Origin: Gemmatimonadaceae bacterium
GTDB taxonomy: Bacteria > Gemmatimonadota > Gemmatimonadetes > Gemmatimonadales > Gemmatimonadaceae
Direction of reading: 5' to 3'
Assembly (NCBI GenBank): GCA_036496605.1
Contig: DASXKV010000050.1
Coordinates: forward strand, 124,001-188,000
Length of the DNA: 64,000 nt
Below the pieces are notes generated by a model, which saw only the letters and a program-made list of their open reading frames with translations, was not told the origin of the DNA and did no database searches. The position numbers and the translations under genes were made by a program. Position 1 is the stretch's first letter, and every line of letters starts with the position of its first letter. This document shows positions 42,355 through 51,435 of the stretch, piece after piece.

Positions 42355-43332
42355 ATGTATCGCGCGGATCGATTTTCACGAGTCAATAACTCAGGCCACA
42401 CTCCCTTCATCGTGACGACGGTCGCACTGTCGATCGTTGCGATCGCCAGCGCGTGCTTCTCGCGCGGAGAGAAGCAGAAGGTCGATACGACCGCGTCGGC
42501 TGCGCCTGCCGTCGTCACGCCCGCGGTGTCGCCGGGCGACGTCGACTCGGTGCGGACAGAACCGCCCGTCGTGACGTTCGCTTCGGCGCAGACCTCGTAC
42601 ACGCAGCGGAAGTACGGCGAGGCGGAGCAGTCGTTCGGCGTCTACGTCGAGGGTCATCCCGACAATGCCTTCGGCTATTACATGCTCGGCTTGTCGGCGT
42701 GGAAGAACGGTGATCTGGATCGCGCGAAGGAGGCGCTGGAGCACTCGGTCGCGCTCGATTCGACGAACGTTAAGACTTTGCTAAACCTCGGCCGCGTGCT
42801 ACTCGATCAGGGCCGCCCGGACGACGCCCTGGTGCGGATCGAGTCGGCGGTCGCACTCGACTCGGAATCCGCCGAGGTGCATCGGATGAGGGGACGAGTC
42901 GAGAGCGCGCTTGGCCATCGCGATTCCGCGGAGGCGTCATATCGGCTCGCGCTGTCGATCGAACCGAATGACAGCTGGTCGATGAACAATCTCGGGCTCC
43001 TGCTCATCGACGAGGGTCGTTATGACGAAGCGCTGATGCCACTCGCACGTGCCGTGGAGCTTCGCCCCGCGGCGCCGTCGTTTGCGAACAACCTCGGCGT
43101 GGCGCTCGAGCGAACAGGTCACCCCGGTTCGGCGGCGCTCGCGTACCAATCCGCGCTGGCGGCGGACAGCACATACGCGAAGGCACAGACGAGTCTCGAA
43201 CGCGTGTATGGAATGGAAGACGAAATGCCGATCGACGTCTCGCAATTGGCCGCGCAGTTCAAGGAGGACCTGGAGAGAGCATCGCAGGTGCGGCTCTCGG
43301 CGAAGACGGCAGTGGTGAAGTCGGAGCCGTGA
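42355..43332 (+). CDS. TPR-repeat lipoprotein or membrane-anchored protein
   Basis: ATG 42355 has AGGAGG just upstream, so it is preferred to in-frame codons back to 42154. The 325-residue protein has an N-terminal hydrophobic segment VTTVALSIVAIASACFS, with a possible lipobox cysteine near residue 34. At least four tetratricopeptide units follow, such as GYYMLGLSAWKNGDLDRAKEAL, TLLNLGRVLLDQGRPDDALV and MNNLGLLLIDEGRYDEAL. A perfect hairpin follows the gene. Its position behind a sigma-54-type promoter suggests that it is controlled by the adjacent two-component system. Confidence 0.85.
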   Translation: MYRADRFSRVNNSGHTPFIVTTVALSIVAIASACFSRGEKQKVDTTASAAPAVVTPAVSPGDVDSVRTEPPVVTFASAQTSYTQRKYGEAEQSFGVYVEGHPDNAFGYYMLGLSAWKNGDLDRAKEALEHSVALDSTNVKTLLNLGRVLLDQGRPDDALVRIESAVALDSESAEVHRMRGRVESALGHRDSAEASYRLALSIEPNDSWSMNNLGLLLIDEGRYDEALMPLARAVELRPAAPSFANNLGVALERTGHPGSAALAYQSALAADSTYAKAQTSLERVYGMEDEMPIDVSQLAAQFKEDLERASQVRLSAKTAVVKSEP

Positions 43333-43370
43333 AGTCGATGATGGACGCGAGCGAGGCGCCACTACGAAAA

Positions 43371-43401
43371 GGGGCACAGAGGAGATCATCCTCTGTGCCC
43401 C
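43371..43401 (+). terminator. Terminator hairpin after the TPR gene
   Basis: GGGGCACAGAGGA (43371-43383) pairs perfectly with TCCTCTGTGCCCC (43389-43401) around the loop GATCA. It begins 38 bp after the TPR stop and is followed by a T-containing but interrupted stretch (GTCCTTTCGTTTCG). Confidence 0.8.
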
Positions 43402-43540
43402 GCGTCCTTTCGTTTCGGTAGGGCCGGGAGCATCGTGCATCCGCTTCGTCGGGCTAGAAGTTCGGACGAAGTACTCACTACTGGACTTCGTCAAGCGTTG
43501 GGTCAATCGTAGAATCACCGCCACCGAAACCGGGCCCTGC

Positions 43541-44452
43541 GTGCATATCACCGACCAGCTCAACGCCGAACTGGCGCCTCGATACGAAATCGAACAGCAA
43601 GTCGGGGAGGGCGGCATGGCAATCGTGTACCGTGCCCGCGATCTCCGTCACAACCGTGCTGTCGCGGTCAAGGTCCTGAAGCGCGAGCTCGGCGCACTGC
43701 TCGGCACCGAGCGCTTTCTTGCGGAGATCGCGGTCACCGCGAGCCTCCAGCATCCGCACTTGCTCCCGTTGTTCGACTCGGGTGAAGTGGACGGCTTGCT
43801 GTATTACGTGATGCCATATGTCGAAGGTGAGACGCTGCGCGCCCGGCTGGCGCGCGAACACCAACTGCCGGTCGACGAAGCCGTCCGTCTCGCGCGCGGT
43901 GTCGCGAGTGCGCTGGATTACGCACACAAGCGGGGCGTGATTCATCGCGACCTCAAGCCTGAGAACATCCTGCTGCACGGCGACGAACCACTGGTGAGCG
44001 ATTTCGGCATCGCGTTGGCGGTGTCGAACGCGGCCGGAGAGCGCATCACCCAATCCGGCATAACGCTCGGCACACCGCAGTACATGAGTCCCGAGCAGGC
44101 GTCCGGCGATCACCGAATCGATGCACGTAGCGATGTGTATTCGCTTGGTGCCGTGCTCTATGAGATGCTTGCCGGTGAACCGCCACACACCGGACCGACA
44201 CCGCAGTCGATCATCGCAAAGATCGTCGCAGAGGATCCGAAACCTGTTTCGGCATCGCGCAAAGCTGTCTCGCCGGAAGTCGATGCGGCCGTCGAGCGCG
44301 CTCTGGCGAAGCTGCCTGCGGACCGCTTCGCCACCGCGGGCGACTTCGCGGCGGCGCTCGGCGAGTCGACAACAAGGCGCTACCGGTCGACTGACCAGGC
44401 GCCGAGGTTATTCCCTTCGCTGTTCAACCGAAGCTCCTCGCGGCGATCGTAA
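43541..44452 (+). CDS. Hanks-type serine/threonine protein kinase (first half of a split kinase-PD40 gene)
   Basis: GTG 43541 starts MHITDQLNAELAPRYEIEQQVGEGG, the standard opening of the gemmatimonadal/acidobacterial kinases. All motifs are present: glycine loop VGEGGMAIVYRA, VAVKVLK lysine, HRDLKPENILL, VSDFGIAL, and GTPQYMSPEQASG. The 303-residue frame ends with an unnatural basic tail, LFNRSSSRRS. In the -1 frame the same DNA (about 44395-44500) encodes PKLLAAIVTAAITGGLFTYA, a membrane helix that leads into the following PD40 frame. Together they would make a kinase-TM-propeller protein of about 890 residues, so one base is probably missing near 44400-44450. Confidence 0.85.
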   Translation: MHITDQLNAELAPRYEIEQQVGEGGMAIVYRARDLRHNRAVAVKVLKRELGALLGTERFLAEIAVTASLQHPHLLPLFDSGEVDGLLYYVMPYVEGETLRARLAREHQLPVDEAVRLARGVASALDYAHKRGVIHRDLKPENILLHGDEPLVSDFGIALAVSNAAGERITQSGITLGTPQYMSPEQASGDHRIDARSDVYSLGAVLYEMLAGEPPHTGPTPQSIIAKIVAEDPKPVSASRKAVSPEVDAAVERALAKLPADRFATAGDFAAALGESTTRRYRSTDQAPRLFPSLFNRSSSRRS

Positions 44453-46218
44453 CCGCTGCCATCACCGGAGGGTTATTCACCTACGCCCTCATTGCGACGA
44501 TGGGCGCACGCGTCGGGCTGACGGACTGGGGGACCGGGTCTGGGCGGGGCGTCGCTGCTTTTGCTACGTCGAGAACGATTGTCTCGCAGCTCACGAACTA
44601 CGACGGTAACGAGACGGGTGGCGCCATTGCTCCCGACGGACGCTCATTTGTCTTCGTCTCTAATCGCAGCGGCCAGCCCGACATTTGGAGACGCCAGATC
44701 TCAGGCGGAGAGCCTGTCAGGTTAACCAACGACGACGCGATCGAGTCCGACCTCGTCTTTGCTCAGGACGGCGAATCGCTCTACTACACGCGCTCAGCCG
44801 GAGCAGACGTCTTGATCTGGCGAATTGGCGCGTTGGGCGGCCAGCCTCGCAAGGTGATCGGCGAGGCCAGCGCGCCATCACCATCCGCCGACGGGCGACG
44901 TCTCGCTTGGTTCGCACCGATCCCAGGCGGCTCTTTTTCATTGATGGTGGGCACCGTCGACGGCACCGGAGCACGCACGCTTGTGAAGAACGTTCAGGAC
45001 ATCAGCCGCGCGAGCTGGTCGCCCGATGGTACGTTGCTCGCGTACTCCTCCGGTGGACTATTTGCGCCGAGCAATCTGTTCGTGGTCGGCGTCATCGATG
45101 GTGTAAGACGACAGGTCACCCACTTCGAACGAGGTCTCGAGGGGCCGCGCACGCAGGCATGGCTACCCGATAACCATCACCTCGTGATCTCGTACTTCGC
45201 GTCCACGCAGCCTCAGGGCGCGGCCGATCTCGGCATAGTGGACGCTCGGACCGGATTGATCGTGCGCGTCACGACAAACGTGGCCGAAGGCTTTGACGCG
45301 CCAAGTCTGTCCGCTGATGCGACGCGCTTGATCGTGACGATGCGAGAAGTGTGGCGAGTGCCTTACGGCTCAGACCCAATCGCCAACGGCCGCAACGCAG
45401 TGCGGCTTCTCGATGCCTCGCTTGACCCGATGTGGACGTTCGTAACGCGTGACGGGCGCACGCTGCTCTTCAACAATGCTCTAGTTGGAAGCCGCAATCT
45501 CTGGATCATGTCTCTCGACGGCAACGCCCAACCTCGCCAGATCACGTTCATGGGCGGCAATGCTGTGATGCACTCGTCGCTCTCGCCAGACGGTACGGCC
45601 GTCGCGTTTGCGTCGACGACTGCGGGTACCTCTGACATCTGGCTACAGAACGTGGATGGATCGGATCTCCGACAGCTAACCAACGACAGTGCTGCCGACG
45701 CGTGGCCCGTGTGGTCGCCTGACGGACGGTCAATCATCTTCGGCTCGCTTCGCGATGGAGCCTGGCTCACCCGGCGTATTTCACCCACGGGAGGAGCGCC
45801 GGAGAAGGTCGTGGATGGATTCTTTCGAGGAGATTGGATCACCCGACCTGATCGCACGGGAACCTGGATCGTCACATCTATGCAGGGCGGTGGGCTCAGA
45901 CTTCTCGATGGGGAACGGCACACGGTCGTCTGGCAGGACGCGATGCCCGGAAATGCGCTGCCCATGTTTAGTCCGGACGGCAAAGCCATCAGTATCCCGT
46001 ATCGAGAGACGCGCGATCGTGACGCGATCTGGGTGTACGACGTGGCGACCGGCGCCAAACGCGTGGCTGTTCGATTCCCGCATCAGTTCCACATCAGCTT
46101 TCGCGCGAATTGGGTCGATAACGGCCGAGCCTTCGTGGTCAATCGATTTGAGAGCACGTCCCACATCGTTCTGTTCGATCGCTTCTGGCTCGAGAGTGGC
46201 GACGCAGCAAAGAGGTGA
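44395..46218 (+). CDS. PD40/TolB-type propeller domain (second half of the split kinase gene)
   Basis: The frame is open from 44395 (the codon after a TGA at 44392) to TGA 46216; the first plausible start is ATG 44500, but the membrane helix upstream (44430-44490) belongs to it. The domain has repeated WD40-like units such as IAPDGRSFVFVSNRSGQPDIWRR, LSPDGTAVAFASTTAGTSDIWL and WSPDGRSIIFGSLRDGAWL, about six blades, found as extracytoplasmic sensor halves of PknB-like kinases. Either a frameshift has split one gene, or a -1 event during translation joins the halves. A sequencing error is also possible. Confidence 0.8.
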   Translation, partial: PGAEVIPFAVQPKLLAAIVTAAITGGLFTYALIATMGARVGLTDWGTGSGRGVAAFATSRTIVSQLTNYDGNETGGAIAPDGRSFVFVSNRSGQPDIWRRQISGGEPVRLTNDDAIESDLVFAQDGESLYYTRSAGADVLIWRIGALGGQPRKVIGEASAPSPSADGRRLAWFAPIPGGSFSLMVGTVDGTGARTLVKNVQDISRASWSPDGTLLAYSSGGLFAPSNLFVVGVIDGVRRQVTHFERGLEGPRTQAWLPDNHHLVISYFASTQPQGAADLGIVDARTGLIVRVTTNVAEGFDAPSLSADATRLIVTMREVWRVPYGSDPIANGRNAVRLLDASLDPMWTFVTRDGRTLLFNNALVGSRNLWIMSLDGNAQPRQITFMGGNAVMHSSLSPDGTAVAFASTTAGTSDIWLQNVDGSDLRQLTNDSAADAWPVWSPDGRSIIFGSLRDGAWLTRRISPTGGAPEKVVDGFFRGDWITRPDRTGTWIVTSMQGGGLRLLDGERHTVVWQDAMPGNALPMFSPDGKAISIPYRETRDRDAIWVYDVATGAKRVAVRFPHQFHISFRANWVDNGRAFVVNRFESTSHIVLFDRFWLESGDAAKR

Positions 46219-46276
46219 GCAACGTCCGCCGCTCCCAGCTCAACTTCAAGCGTTAGGCGGCCACGGACTCCGTCGA

Positions 46277-46981
46277 ATGTTTCTGTATCCTGCGACGCCG
46301 ATGTTCAGAGTACTGACACGAGTCATCGCCGACGCAGCGGTCGTCGCGATCGTATTGTTCGTTGCGGCCGGTACGCTCGCGTGGCAACGAGCTTGGCTAG
46401 TCCTCGCCGTGCTGCTCGTCGTCAGGACTATGAGCGCCATCGCAGTGTTCCGCGTCAATCCCGCGCTGCTCACTGAGCGCGCCACGGTGCTGATCCATCG
46501 ACATCAGCCCTGGATCGACAGGCTGATTCTGCTCGCGTTCATGGGGACTGCGTTCGTGGGAGTGCCAGCTGTTGCGGCGCGCGATGCATTCCACTGGCAC
46601 GTGCTACCGAGTCCACCGCGCGTGCTGGCCAATATAGGGCTCGTCCTGTTCGTCCTTGGTTGGACGATCATCGCCGCTGCTCTTCGCGAGAACCCCTTCG
46701 CAGTCACTGTCGTGCGCCTTCAGAACAAGCGACAGCATACGGTGGTCGCCAGCGGGATCTACAGCGTCGTGCGTCACCCGATGTATGCCGGAAATCCATT
46801 GGTGAATGTGGGTCTGAGTTTTTGGCTGGGATCGTATACCGCGGCGCTGTTCGCCGCGATTCCGCTCGGGCTCTTGATCGTAAGGATTGGACTCGAGGAG
46901 CGTTTTCTGCGACGCGAATTGCCGGGCTATCCTGAGTATGCGGCGCGCGTGCCATATCGGCTGCTGCCCGGCCTATGGTAA
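46277..46981 (+). CDS. ICMT/PEMT-like membrane methyltransferase
   Basis: A 234-residue membrane protein from ATG 46277 (ATG 46301 is an alternative). It has about five helices. The C-terminal SGIYSVVRHPMYAGNPL motif and GLEERFLRRELPGYPEYAARVPYRLLPGLW are characteristic of the isoprenylcysteine carboxyl methyltransferase/phospholipid methyltransferase superfamily (R-H-P-x-Y for SAM binding, E-E near the end). The bacterial substrate is unknown. A CGTTAGGC heptamer lies in the gap upstream. Confidence 0.82.
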   Translation: MFLYPATPMFRVLTRVIADAAVVAIVLFVAAGTLAWQRAWLVLAVLLVVRTMSAIAVFRVNPALLTERATVLIHRHQPWIDRLILLAFMGTAFVGVPAVAARDAFHWHVLPSPPRVLANIGLVLFVLGWTIIAAALRENPFAVTVVRLQNKRQHTVVASGIYSVVRHPMYAGNPLVNVGLSFWLGSYTAALFAAIPLGLLIVRIGLEERFLRRELPGYPEYAARVPYRLLPGLW

Positions 46982-47075
46982 CGGACCCAGGTAAGTCGCA
47001 CACGTGCCGCGAGATGAAGGGCGGCCGCACGGAGTGGGAGTGCTGAGAACTTCCTAATCGCCGCCCGGGCCCACT

Positions 47076-49151
47076 ATGACCCACCCTTTTCGCACTCGGA
47101 TCGTCGGCCTCCTCGCGCTCGTCGCCGCATGCACCGCGCGCGACCGAGCGCCGACGCTCAGCGGCGATTGGGACGCGTACGTCGCCCTCGGCTCCGTTCC
47201 GCGCGGCGGCTTCGAGGGCTGGCGCCGCATGGGCTTCGCGCACTTCGCGGGCGCGGATTCCGGCTTCGTCGGTGCGATCCGCCGGCGCACGGGTGAGCCC
47301 ATGCTCGCGGTTGAGCGCGTCAGCGTGCGTAACGATTCCCTGCTCCTCACCGACGACGCCACACACGCGCTGAGCGCGGCGTGGCATCATGATACCCTCT
47401 CGGGCGTTATGCTCGCCGACGGCAAGCCGGCGGGACGCCGGATCCGCCTCGTGCGCCGCGTCACCGCCTTCGTGCCCGAGCAGAACTATCTCCTCTGGCC
47501 GGGCGCGGTGTCGGACTCGCAGTACGCCGTCACCGAGGACACCGCCGTCTTCATGAAGACGCGCGACGGCGCGCGGCTGGTGAGCTACGTTACGCGGCCG
47601 GTCGGCGACGGACCATTCGGCGTCGTTATGCAGCGCACGCCGTACACGCGCATCCTCCATCTCGCCGGCCGATACTGGGCGTCGCGCGGCTACATCTTCG
47701 TCGCGCAGCACGTGCGCGGGCGCGACATCTCGGATGGGAGCGATTTCGGCGATTACGACACCGACGTGCGGGACGGCTACGACGCCGTCGAGTGGGCGGC
47801 GAAACTGCCTGGCGCGAATGGCAAGGTTGGATTGATCGGTCACTCAGACGAAGGACGGCTCGCCTGGTACGCCGCCGTGAGCGCGCCGTCCCATCTCGCG
47901 GCGATCGCGCCGTCGGCCGCGAGCGCCGATCCGTGGCGCATCGCGCCTTACGAGGACATGGTGCTCTCGCCGATCAATGTCGATTGGGCGTGTCTCATGC
48001 GCACGCGCACGCTCGAAAACACCTCGGAGCTGGACATCGGCACGGCGATCACTCACCTCCCTCTCATCGATCTGCCGCAGCGACTCGGCTGCGGTCGAGT
48101 GGCACTGTGGGACCGGTGGCTCGCGCACCCGACGCTCGACGCGTATTGGCGAGCGCACGCCGTCACGACCAACATCGCGAAGGTGCGCGCGCCCGTGCTG
48201 CAGATCTCCGGCTGGTATGACGACTCGCGCGGACCGATCGACTATACCAACGCGCTCGCGAAGGTACCCGGCCACCCGTTCATTCGCGTGGTGATGGGGC
48301 CGGGCGCGCATAAAGGCGTCGACTACGTCGCCGGCGATTTCGGACCGCAATCGCGTGTCGAGACGCGCCGCCTGCAGCTGCGCTGGTTCGACCACTACCT
48401 CCTCGGCAAGAATAACGGTGTCGACACCGAGCCGCCGTTCGACCTCTTCGTCCTCGGCGACAACATGTGGCGCAAGGAAGTCTCGTGGCCGCTCGCGCGC
48501 GCGATCCCGACGAAGTGGTACGTCTCGTCAGGCGGCCGAGCCAACACGAGCGCCGGAGACGGTGTCCTCGACACGATTCCACCATCCGGGGCGCCCGCCG
48601 ACACGTTCACCTACGATCCCGCCAATCCCATACCGTATCCGATCGATTCGCGCGAGCTCGAGACGTCGCTCAACGAGGATTTCAGTTCTCTCAACACCGC
48701 GCGTCCCGACGCATTGGTCTTCACGTCCAGAGCGCTCACCAAGTCGGTCGAGGTCACGGGCCCGATGTCGGCCACGGTCTGGGCGGCGACAGACGCGAAG
48801 GACACGGACTGGAACGTCATGTTGCTCGACGTCTTTCCGGACGGCCGCGCCGAACGCGTGCAGGATGCTGTCGCGCGCGCACGCTTTCGGCGAGGGTTCG
48901 ACAAGGAAGTCCTGTTGACGCCGGGCGGCGTGGAGCGTTACGACATCGACCTCTGGTTCACGTCGCGCGTGTTCGAGCCGGGCCACCGGATCCGGCTGAC
49001 GTTGTCGTCGTCGCTCTTCCCGAAGTATGACCGCAACCTCAGCACAGGCGGGAACAACGAGCGCGACAGCACTTTCGTCGTCGCGCATCAGCGGCTGCTC
49101 CACGACGCGCAACACCCGTCGCACGTCGTGCTCCCGGTCGTGCCGCGTTAG
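47076..49151 (+). CDS. Lipoprotein CocE/NonD-family (X-Pro dipeptidyl-peptidase-like) hydrolase
   Basis: A 691-residue protein with lipoprotein signal MTHPFRTRIVGLLALVAACTA. After a 120-residue N-terminal domain, the S15/CocE hydrolase follows: FMKTRDGARLVSYVTRP, QRTPYTRI, FVAQHVRGRDISDG, the nucleophile segment GLIGHSDEGRLAWYAA, acid region ISGWYDDSRGPIDY and histidine VMGPGAHKG, then the C-terminal jelly-roll beta domain (DIDLWFTSRVFEPGHRIRL). The nucleophile motif reads G-H-S-D-E-G instead of the usual G-x-S-Y-x-G. Peptide, ester or amide substrates are possible. The TAG stop lies in a CGTTAGG heptamer. Confidence 0.85.
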   Translation: MTHPFRTRIVGLLALVAACTARDRAPTLSGDWDAYVALGSVPRGGFEGWRRMGFAHFAGADSGFVGAIRRRTGEPMLAVERVSVRNDSLLLTDDATHALSAAWHHDTLSGVMLADGKPAGRRIRLVRRVTAFVPEQNYLLWPGAVSDSQYAVTEDTAVFMKTRDGARLVSYVTRPVGDGPFGVVMQRTPYTRILHLAGRYWASRGYIFVAQHVRGRDISDGSDFGDYDTDVRDGYDAVEWAAKLPGANGKVGLIGHSDEGRLAWYAAVSAPSHLAAIAPSAASADPWRIAPYEDMVLSPINVDWACLMRTRTLENTSELDIGTAITHLPLIDLPQRLGCGRVALWDRWLAHPTLDAYWRAHAVTTNIAKVRAPVLQISGWYDDSRGPIDYTNALAKVPGHPFIRVVMGPGAHKGVDYVAGDFGPQSRVETRRLQLRWFDHYLLGKNNGVDTEPPFDLFVLGDNMWRKEVSWPLARAIPTKWYVSSGGRANTSAGDGVLDTIPPSGAPADTFTYDPANPIPYPIDSRELETSLNEDFSSLNTARPDALVFTSRALTKSVEVTGPMSATVWAATDAKDTDWNVMLLDVFPDGRAERVQDAVARARFRRGFDKEVLLTPGGVERYDIDLWFTSRVFEPGHRIRLTLSSSLFPKYDRNLSTGGNNERDSTFVVAHQRLLHDAQHPSHVVLPVVPR

Positions 49152-49245
49152 GCGGAACCGGATGAACGTCGCTGACGCCGCCAAGGACGCGACATTGTCA
49201 ATGCGCGGCGCGCGTGTATTTTCAGCGGCCCTGAGCAAAACGCCT

Positions 49246-50154
49246 ATGACTCTGGAAGGTCGTGTCGCAATCGTGACCGGTTCGGGCGGCGGATTGGGCC
49301 GCTCGCATGCCCGCTATCTCGCGCGAAAGGGTGCGCAAGTCGTCGTCAACGACGTGTCGCAGGACGCCCCCGACAGCGTCGCGCGCGAGATTGTTGACGC
49401 GGGAGGCAAGGCCACCGCGATCGCTGGCTCTGTCACCGACGTCGGCGCCATGACCGACATGGTCGCTCGCGTGGTCGACGACTGGGGTCGAGTCGACATC
49501 CTGATCAACAATGCCGGCATCCTGCGCGACACGAGCTTCGGCAAGATGACTCTCGATGATTTCCGCTTGGTTCTGGAGGTCCACTTGTTAGGCGCGGTGA
49601 TCTGCACCAAGGCGGTGTGGAACCTGATGCGCGAGCGGCGCTACGGTCGCATCGTCATGACCACGTCGTCCTCCGGTCTCTACGGTAACTTCGGGCAGGC
49701 GAACTACGGCGCGGCCAAGATGGCGCTGGTGGGCCTGATGCAGACGCTGGCCATCGAGGGCGAGAAGTACAACATCCGCGTCAACTGTCTCGCTCCCACC
49801 GCTGCAACGCAGATGACCGAAGACCTGTTTACCCAGGAGAGCCTGCGTCTGCTCGACCCCGCGCTGGTCAGCCCCGGTCTGCTCGCGCTGGTGAGCGACG
49901 ATGCACCGAACCATGCGATCCTGTGCGCCGGCGCCGGCAACTTCGCCGCCGCGAACATCACGCTCACGGAAGGCTATCATTCCGCGGCGGGCGAGAATGC
50001 CGGCGAAGAGGTGATCGCACACTGGCGGGAAGTGACCGACCGTACTGGCGAGATCGTACCGAGCTATGGCTTCACGCAGGCGGAGCGCGAAGTGGCACGC
50101 GCGGGCCTAACGACTCACACGATCCTTGGACCGCCATCGACGACGAGCGTCTGA
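49246..50154 (+). CDS. Short-chain dehydrogenase/reductase (3-hydroxyacyl-CoA dehydrogenase-like)
   Basis: ATG 49246 (MTLEGRVAIVTGSGGGLGRSHA) is the family-typical start; the frame runs further upstream. The 302-residue protein has cofactor motif TGSGGGLG, NNAGILRDTSFGKM, and the catalytic Ser/Tyr/Lys in TTSSSSGLYGNFGQANYGAAK. The G-R-S-H-A-x-x-L and V-V-V-N-D pattern resembles the (3R)-hydroxyacyl-CoA dehydrogenase part of MFE-2. NAD(P)-dependent oxidation of a hydroxyacyl substrate is likely. Confidence 0.88.
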   Translation: MTLEGRVAIVTGSGGGLGRSHARYLARKGAQVVVNDVSQDAPDSVAREIVDAGGKATAIAGSVTDVGAMTDMVARVVDDWGRVDILINNAGILRDTSFGKMTLDDFRLVLEVHLLGAVICTKAVWNLMRERRYGRIVMTTSSSGLYGNFGQANYGAAKMALVGLMQTLAIEGEKYNIRVNCLAPTAATQMTEDLFTQESLRLLDPALVSPGLLALVSDDAPNHAILCAGAGNFAAANITLTEGYHSAAGENAGEEVIAHWREVTDRTGEIVPSYGFTQAEREVARAGLTTHTILGPPSTTSV

Positions 50155-50201
50155 CCGCAGAAGACGCGGCATCCCCCAATCACCACACATCGGAGGTTCA
50201 C

Positions 50202-50588
50202 ATGAAGCGAGTCACTGGCGTCGGCGGCATCTTCTTCAAGGCAAAGGACGCACCTGCGCTGCAGGCTTGGTACAAGCGTCACCTTGGCATCGATGTCCAG
50301 GCGTGGGGTGGTACCTCGTTCGACTGGGCGGATTCGGATGGCAAGCCCACAAACGGAACGACGGCCTGGTTGGTTGCTCCGAAGGAAAGCAAGCAGTTTG
50401 CTCCAAGCGAAGCCTCGTTCATGGTCAACTACCGCGTTGAAGACCTTCACGGTCTGGTGGCGGCGCTCAAAGCGGAAGGCTGCAATGTCCTCGACAAGAT
50501 CGATGACTCCGACTACGGCAAATTTGGCTGGGTCATCGATCCTGAGGGAAACAAGGTCGAATTGTGGCAACCACCGGCCGGTCAATGA
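50202..50588 (+). CDS. VOC (glyoxalase/bleomycin-resistance-like) domain protein
   Basis: GGAGG precedes ATG 50202. The 128-residue protein is one VOC unit pair: GVGGIFFKAKDAPALQAWYKRHLGI, then SFMVNYRVEDLHGLVAALKAEGC and FGWVIDPEGNKVELWQPP with the C-terminal metal-ligand glutamate in the V-E-L-W context. Likely a small metal-dependent lyase, dioxygenase or binding protein. It lies 47 bp after the SDR and 119 bp before another VOC gene. Confidence 0.88.
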   Translation: MKRVTGVGGIFFKAKDAPALQAWYKRHLGIDVQAWGGTSFDWADSDGKPTNGTTAWLVAPKESKQFAPSEASFMVNYRVEDLHGLVAALKAEGCNVLDKIDDSDYGKFGWVIDPEGNKVELWQPPAGQ

Positions 50589-50707
50589 TCACACGGGAGC
50601 CACGCTCGATCTCGCCGAACTTGAGAGGCGCCTGAGACGGCCAACTCTTTGCAGCCGCAAAAACTGGAATCGAATACGACCGCGTCTCACCTCGACGGAG
50701 ATCTGAC

Positions 50708-51193
50708 ATGGCGAACCCGGCAAAGAACACGGTTTTCCTCTGGTACAATCGCGGCGCCGAGGAGGCAGCGCGATTCTACGCCAAGACCTTCCCCGATTCG
50801 TCCGTCGGCGCGGTCCATCGCGCACCGGGGGATTTTCCGTCGGGGAAGAAGGGTGATGTGTTGACCGTCGAGTTCACTGTCATTGGCATTCCATGCATCG
50901 GGCTGAATGGCGGACCTGCGTTCAGCCACACCGAAGCGTTCTCGTTCCAGGTCGCAACCGCCGACCAGGCCGAAACGGACCGGTACTGGAACGCGATCGT
51001 CGGCAACGGCGGCGAGGAGAGCGCGTGCGGCTGGTGTAAGGACAAATGGGGATTGTCCTGGCAGATCACGCCAATCGCCTTGACGAAGGCGATCGCCGAT
51101 CCCGATCCGGCTGCCGCCAAGCGCGCGTTCGACGCTATGATGCAGATGAAGAAGATCGACATCGCCAAGATCGAAGCGGCGCGCCGCGGTTGA
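50708..51193 (+). CDS. PhnB-like VOC protein (3-demethylubiquinone-9 3-methyltransferase domain family)
   Basis: A 161-residue protein with a GGAG site before ATG 50708. TVFLWYNRGAEEAARFYAKTFP and the central IGLNGGPAFSHTEAFSFQV match the PhnB/UbiG-like VOC family (PF06983), followed by CGWCKDKWGLSWQITP and a lysine-rich helix. The methyltransferase name of the Pfam family is historical; activity is unproven. Confidence 0.9.
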   Translation: MANPAKNTVFLWYNRGAEEAARFYAKTFPDSSVGAVHRAPGDFPSGKKGDVLTVEFTVIGIPCIGLNGGPAFSHTEAFSFQVATADQAETDRYWNAIVGNGGEESACGWCKDKWGLSWQITPIALTKAIADPDPAAAKRAFDAMMQMKKIDIAKIEAARRG

Positions 51194-51206
51194 GGTTTTA
51201 CCTTGG

Positions 51207-51386
51207 ATGAGGACTGAAGTGAGAAGCCAGATGGCCAGCGCACTCTACCTAGTCTTGATGGCAGTCCTGATCGTCGCGGTCGACGTGTTGTTCTTCAGAA
51301 ACCGATTCTGGGAACGGCTGAGCGTCAACGTAGGACTCGTCCTGGTTTTCGTAGCCTTCTACTTCAGGTTCCTGAAACGTCCTTGA
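51207..51386 (+). CDS. Small membrane protein (59 residues)
   Basis: ATG 51207, or in frame ATG 51231 (51 residues), leads to TGA 51384. The product has two hydrophobic segments, ALYLVLMAVLIVAVDVLFF and NVGLVLVFVAFYFRF, joined by a short basic turn with R-N-R-F-W-E-R, and ends in F-L-K-R-P. The two-helix hairpin with an aspartate in helix one looks like a genuine small membrane protein. No family is recognised. Confidence 0.55.
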   Translation: MRTEVRSQMASALYLVLMAVLIVAVDVLFFRNRFWERLSVNVGLVLVFVAFYFRFLKRP

Positions 51387-51435
51387 GCAAGGCGCGAGAA
51401 TGCGCGACGACGCCTAACGATCTTCGCGAACACGA

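Noticed and set aside
43371-43401. The hairpin as a CRISPR repeat or regulatory dyad
   Set aside because: It is a single copy right behind a gene, with a 5-nt loop, so a terminator is the simpler reading.
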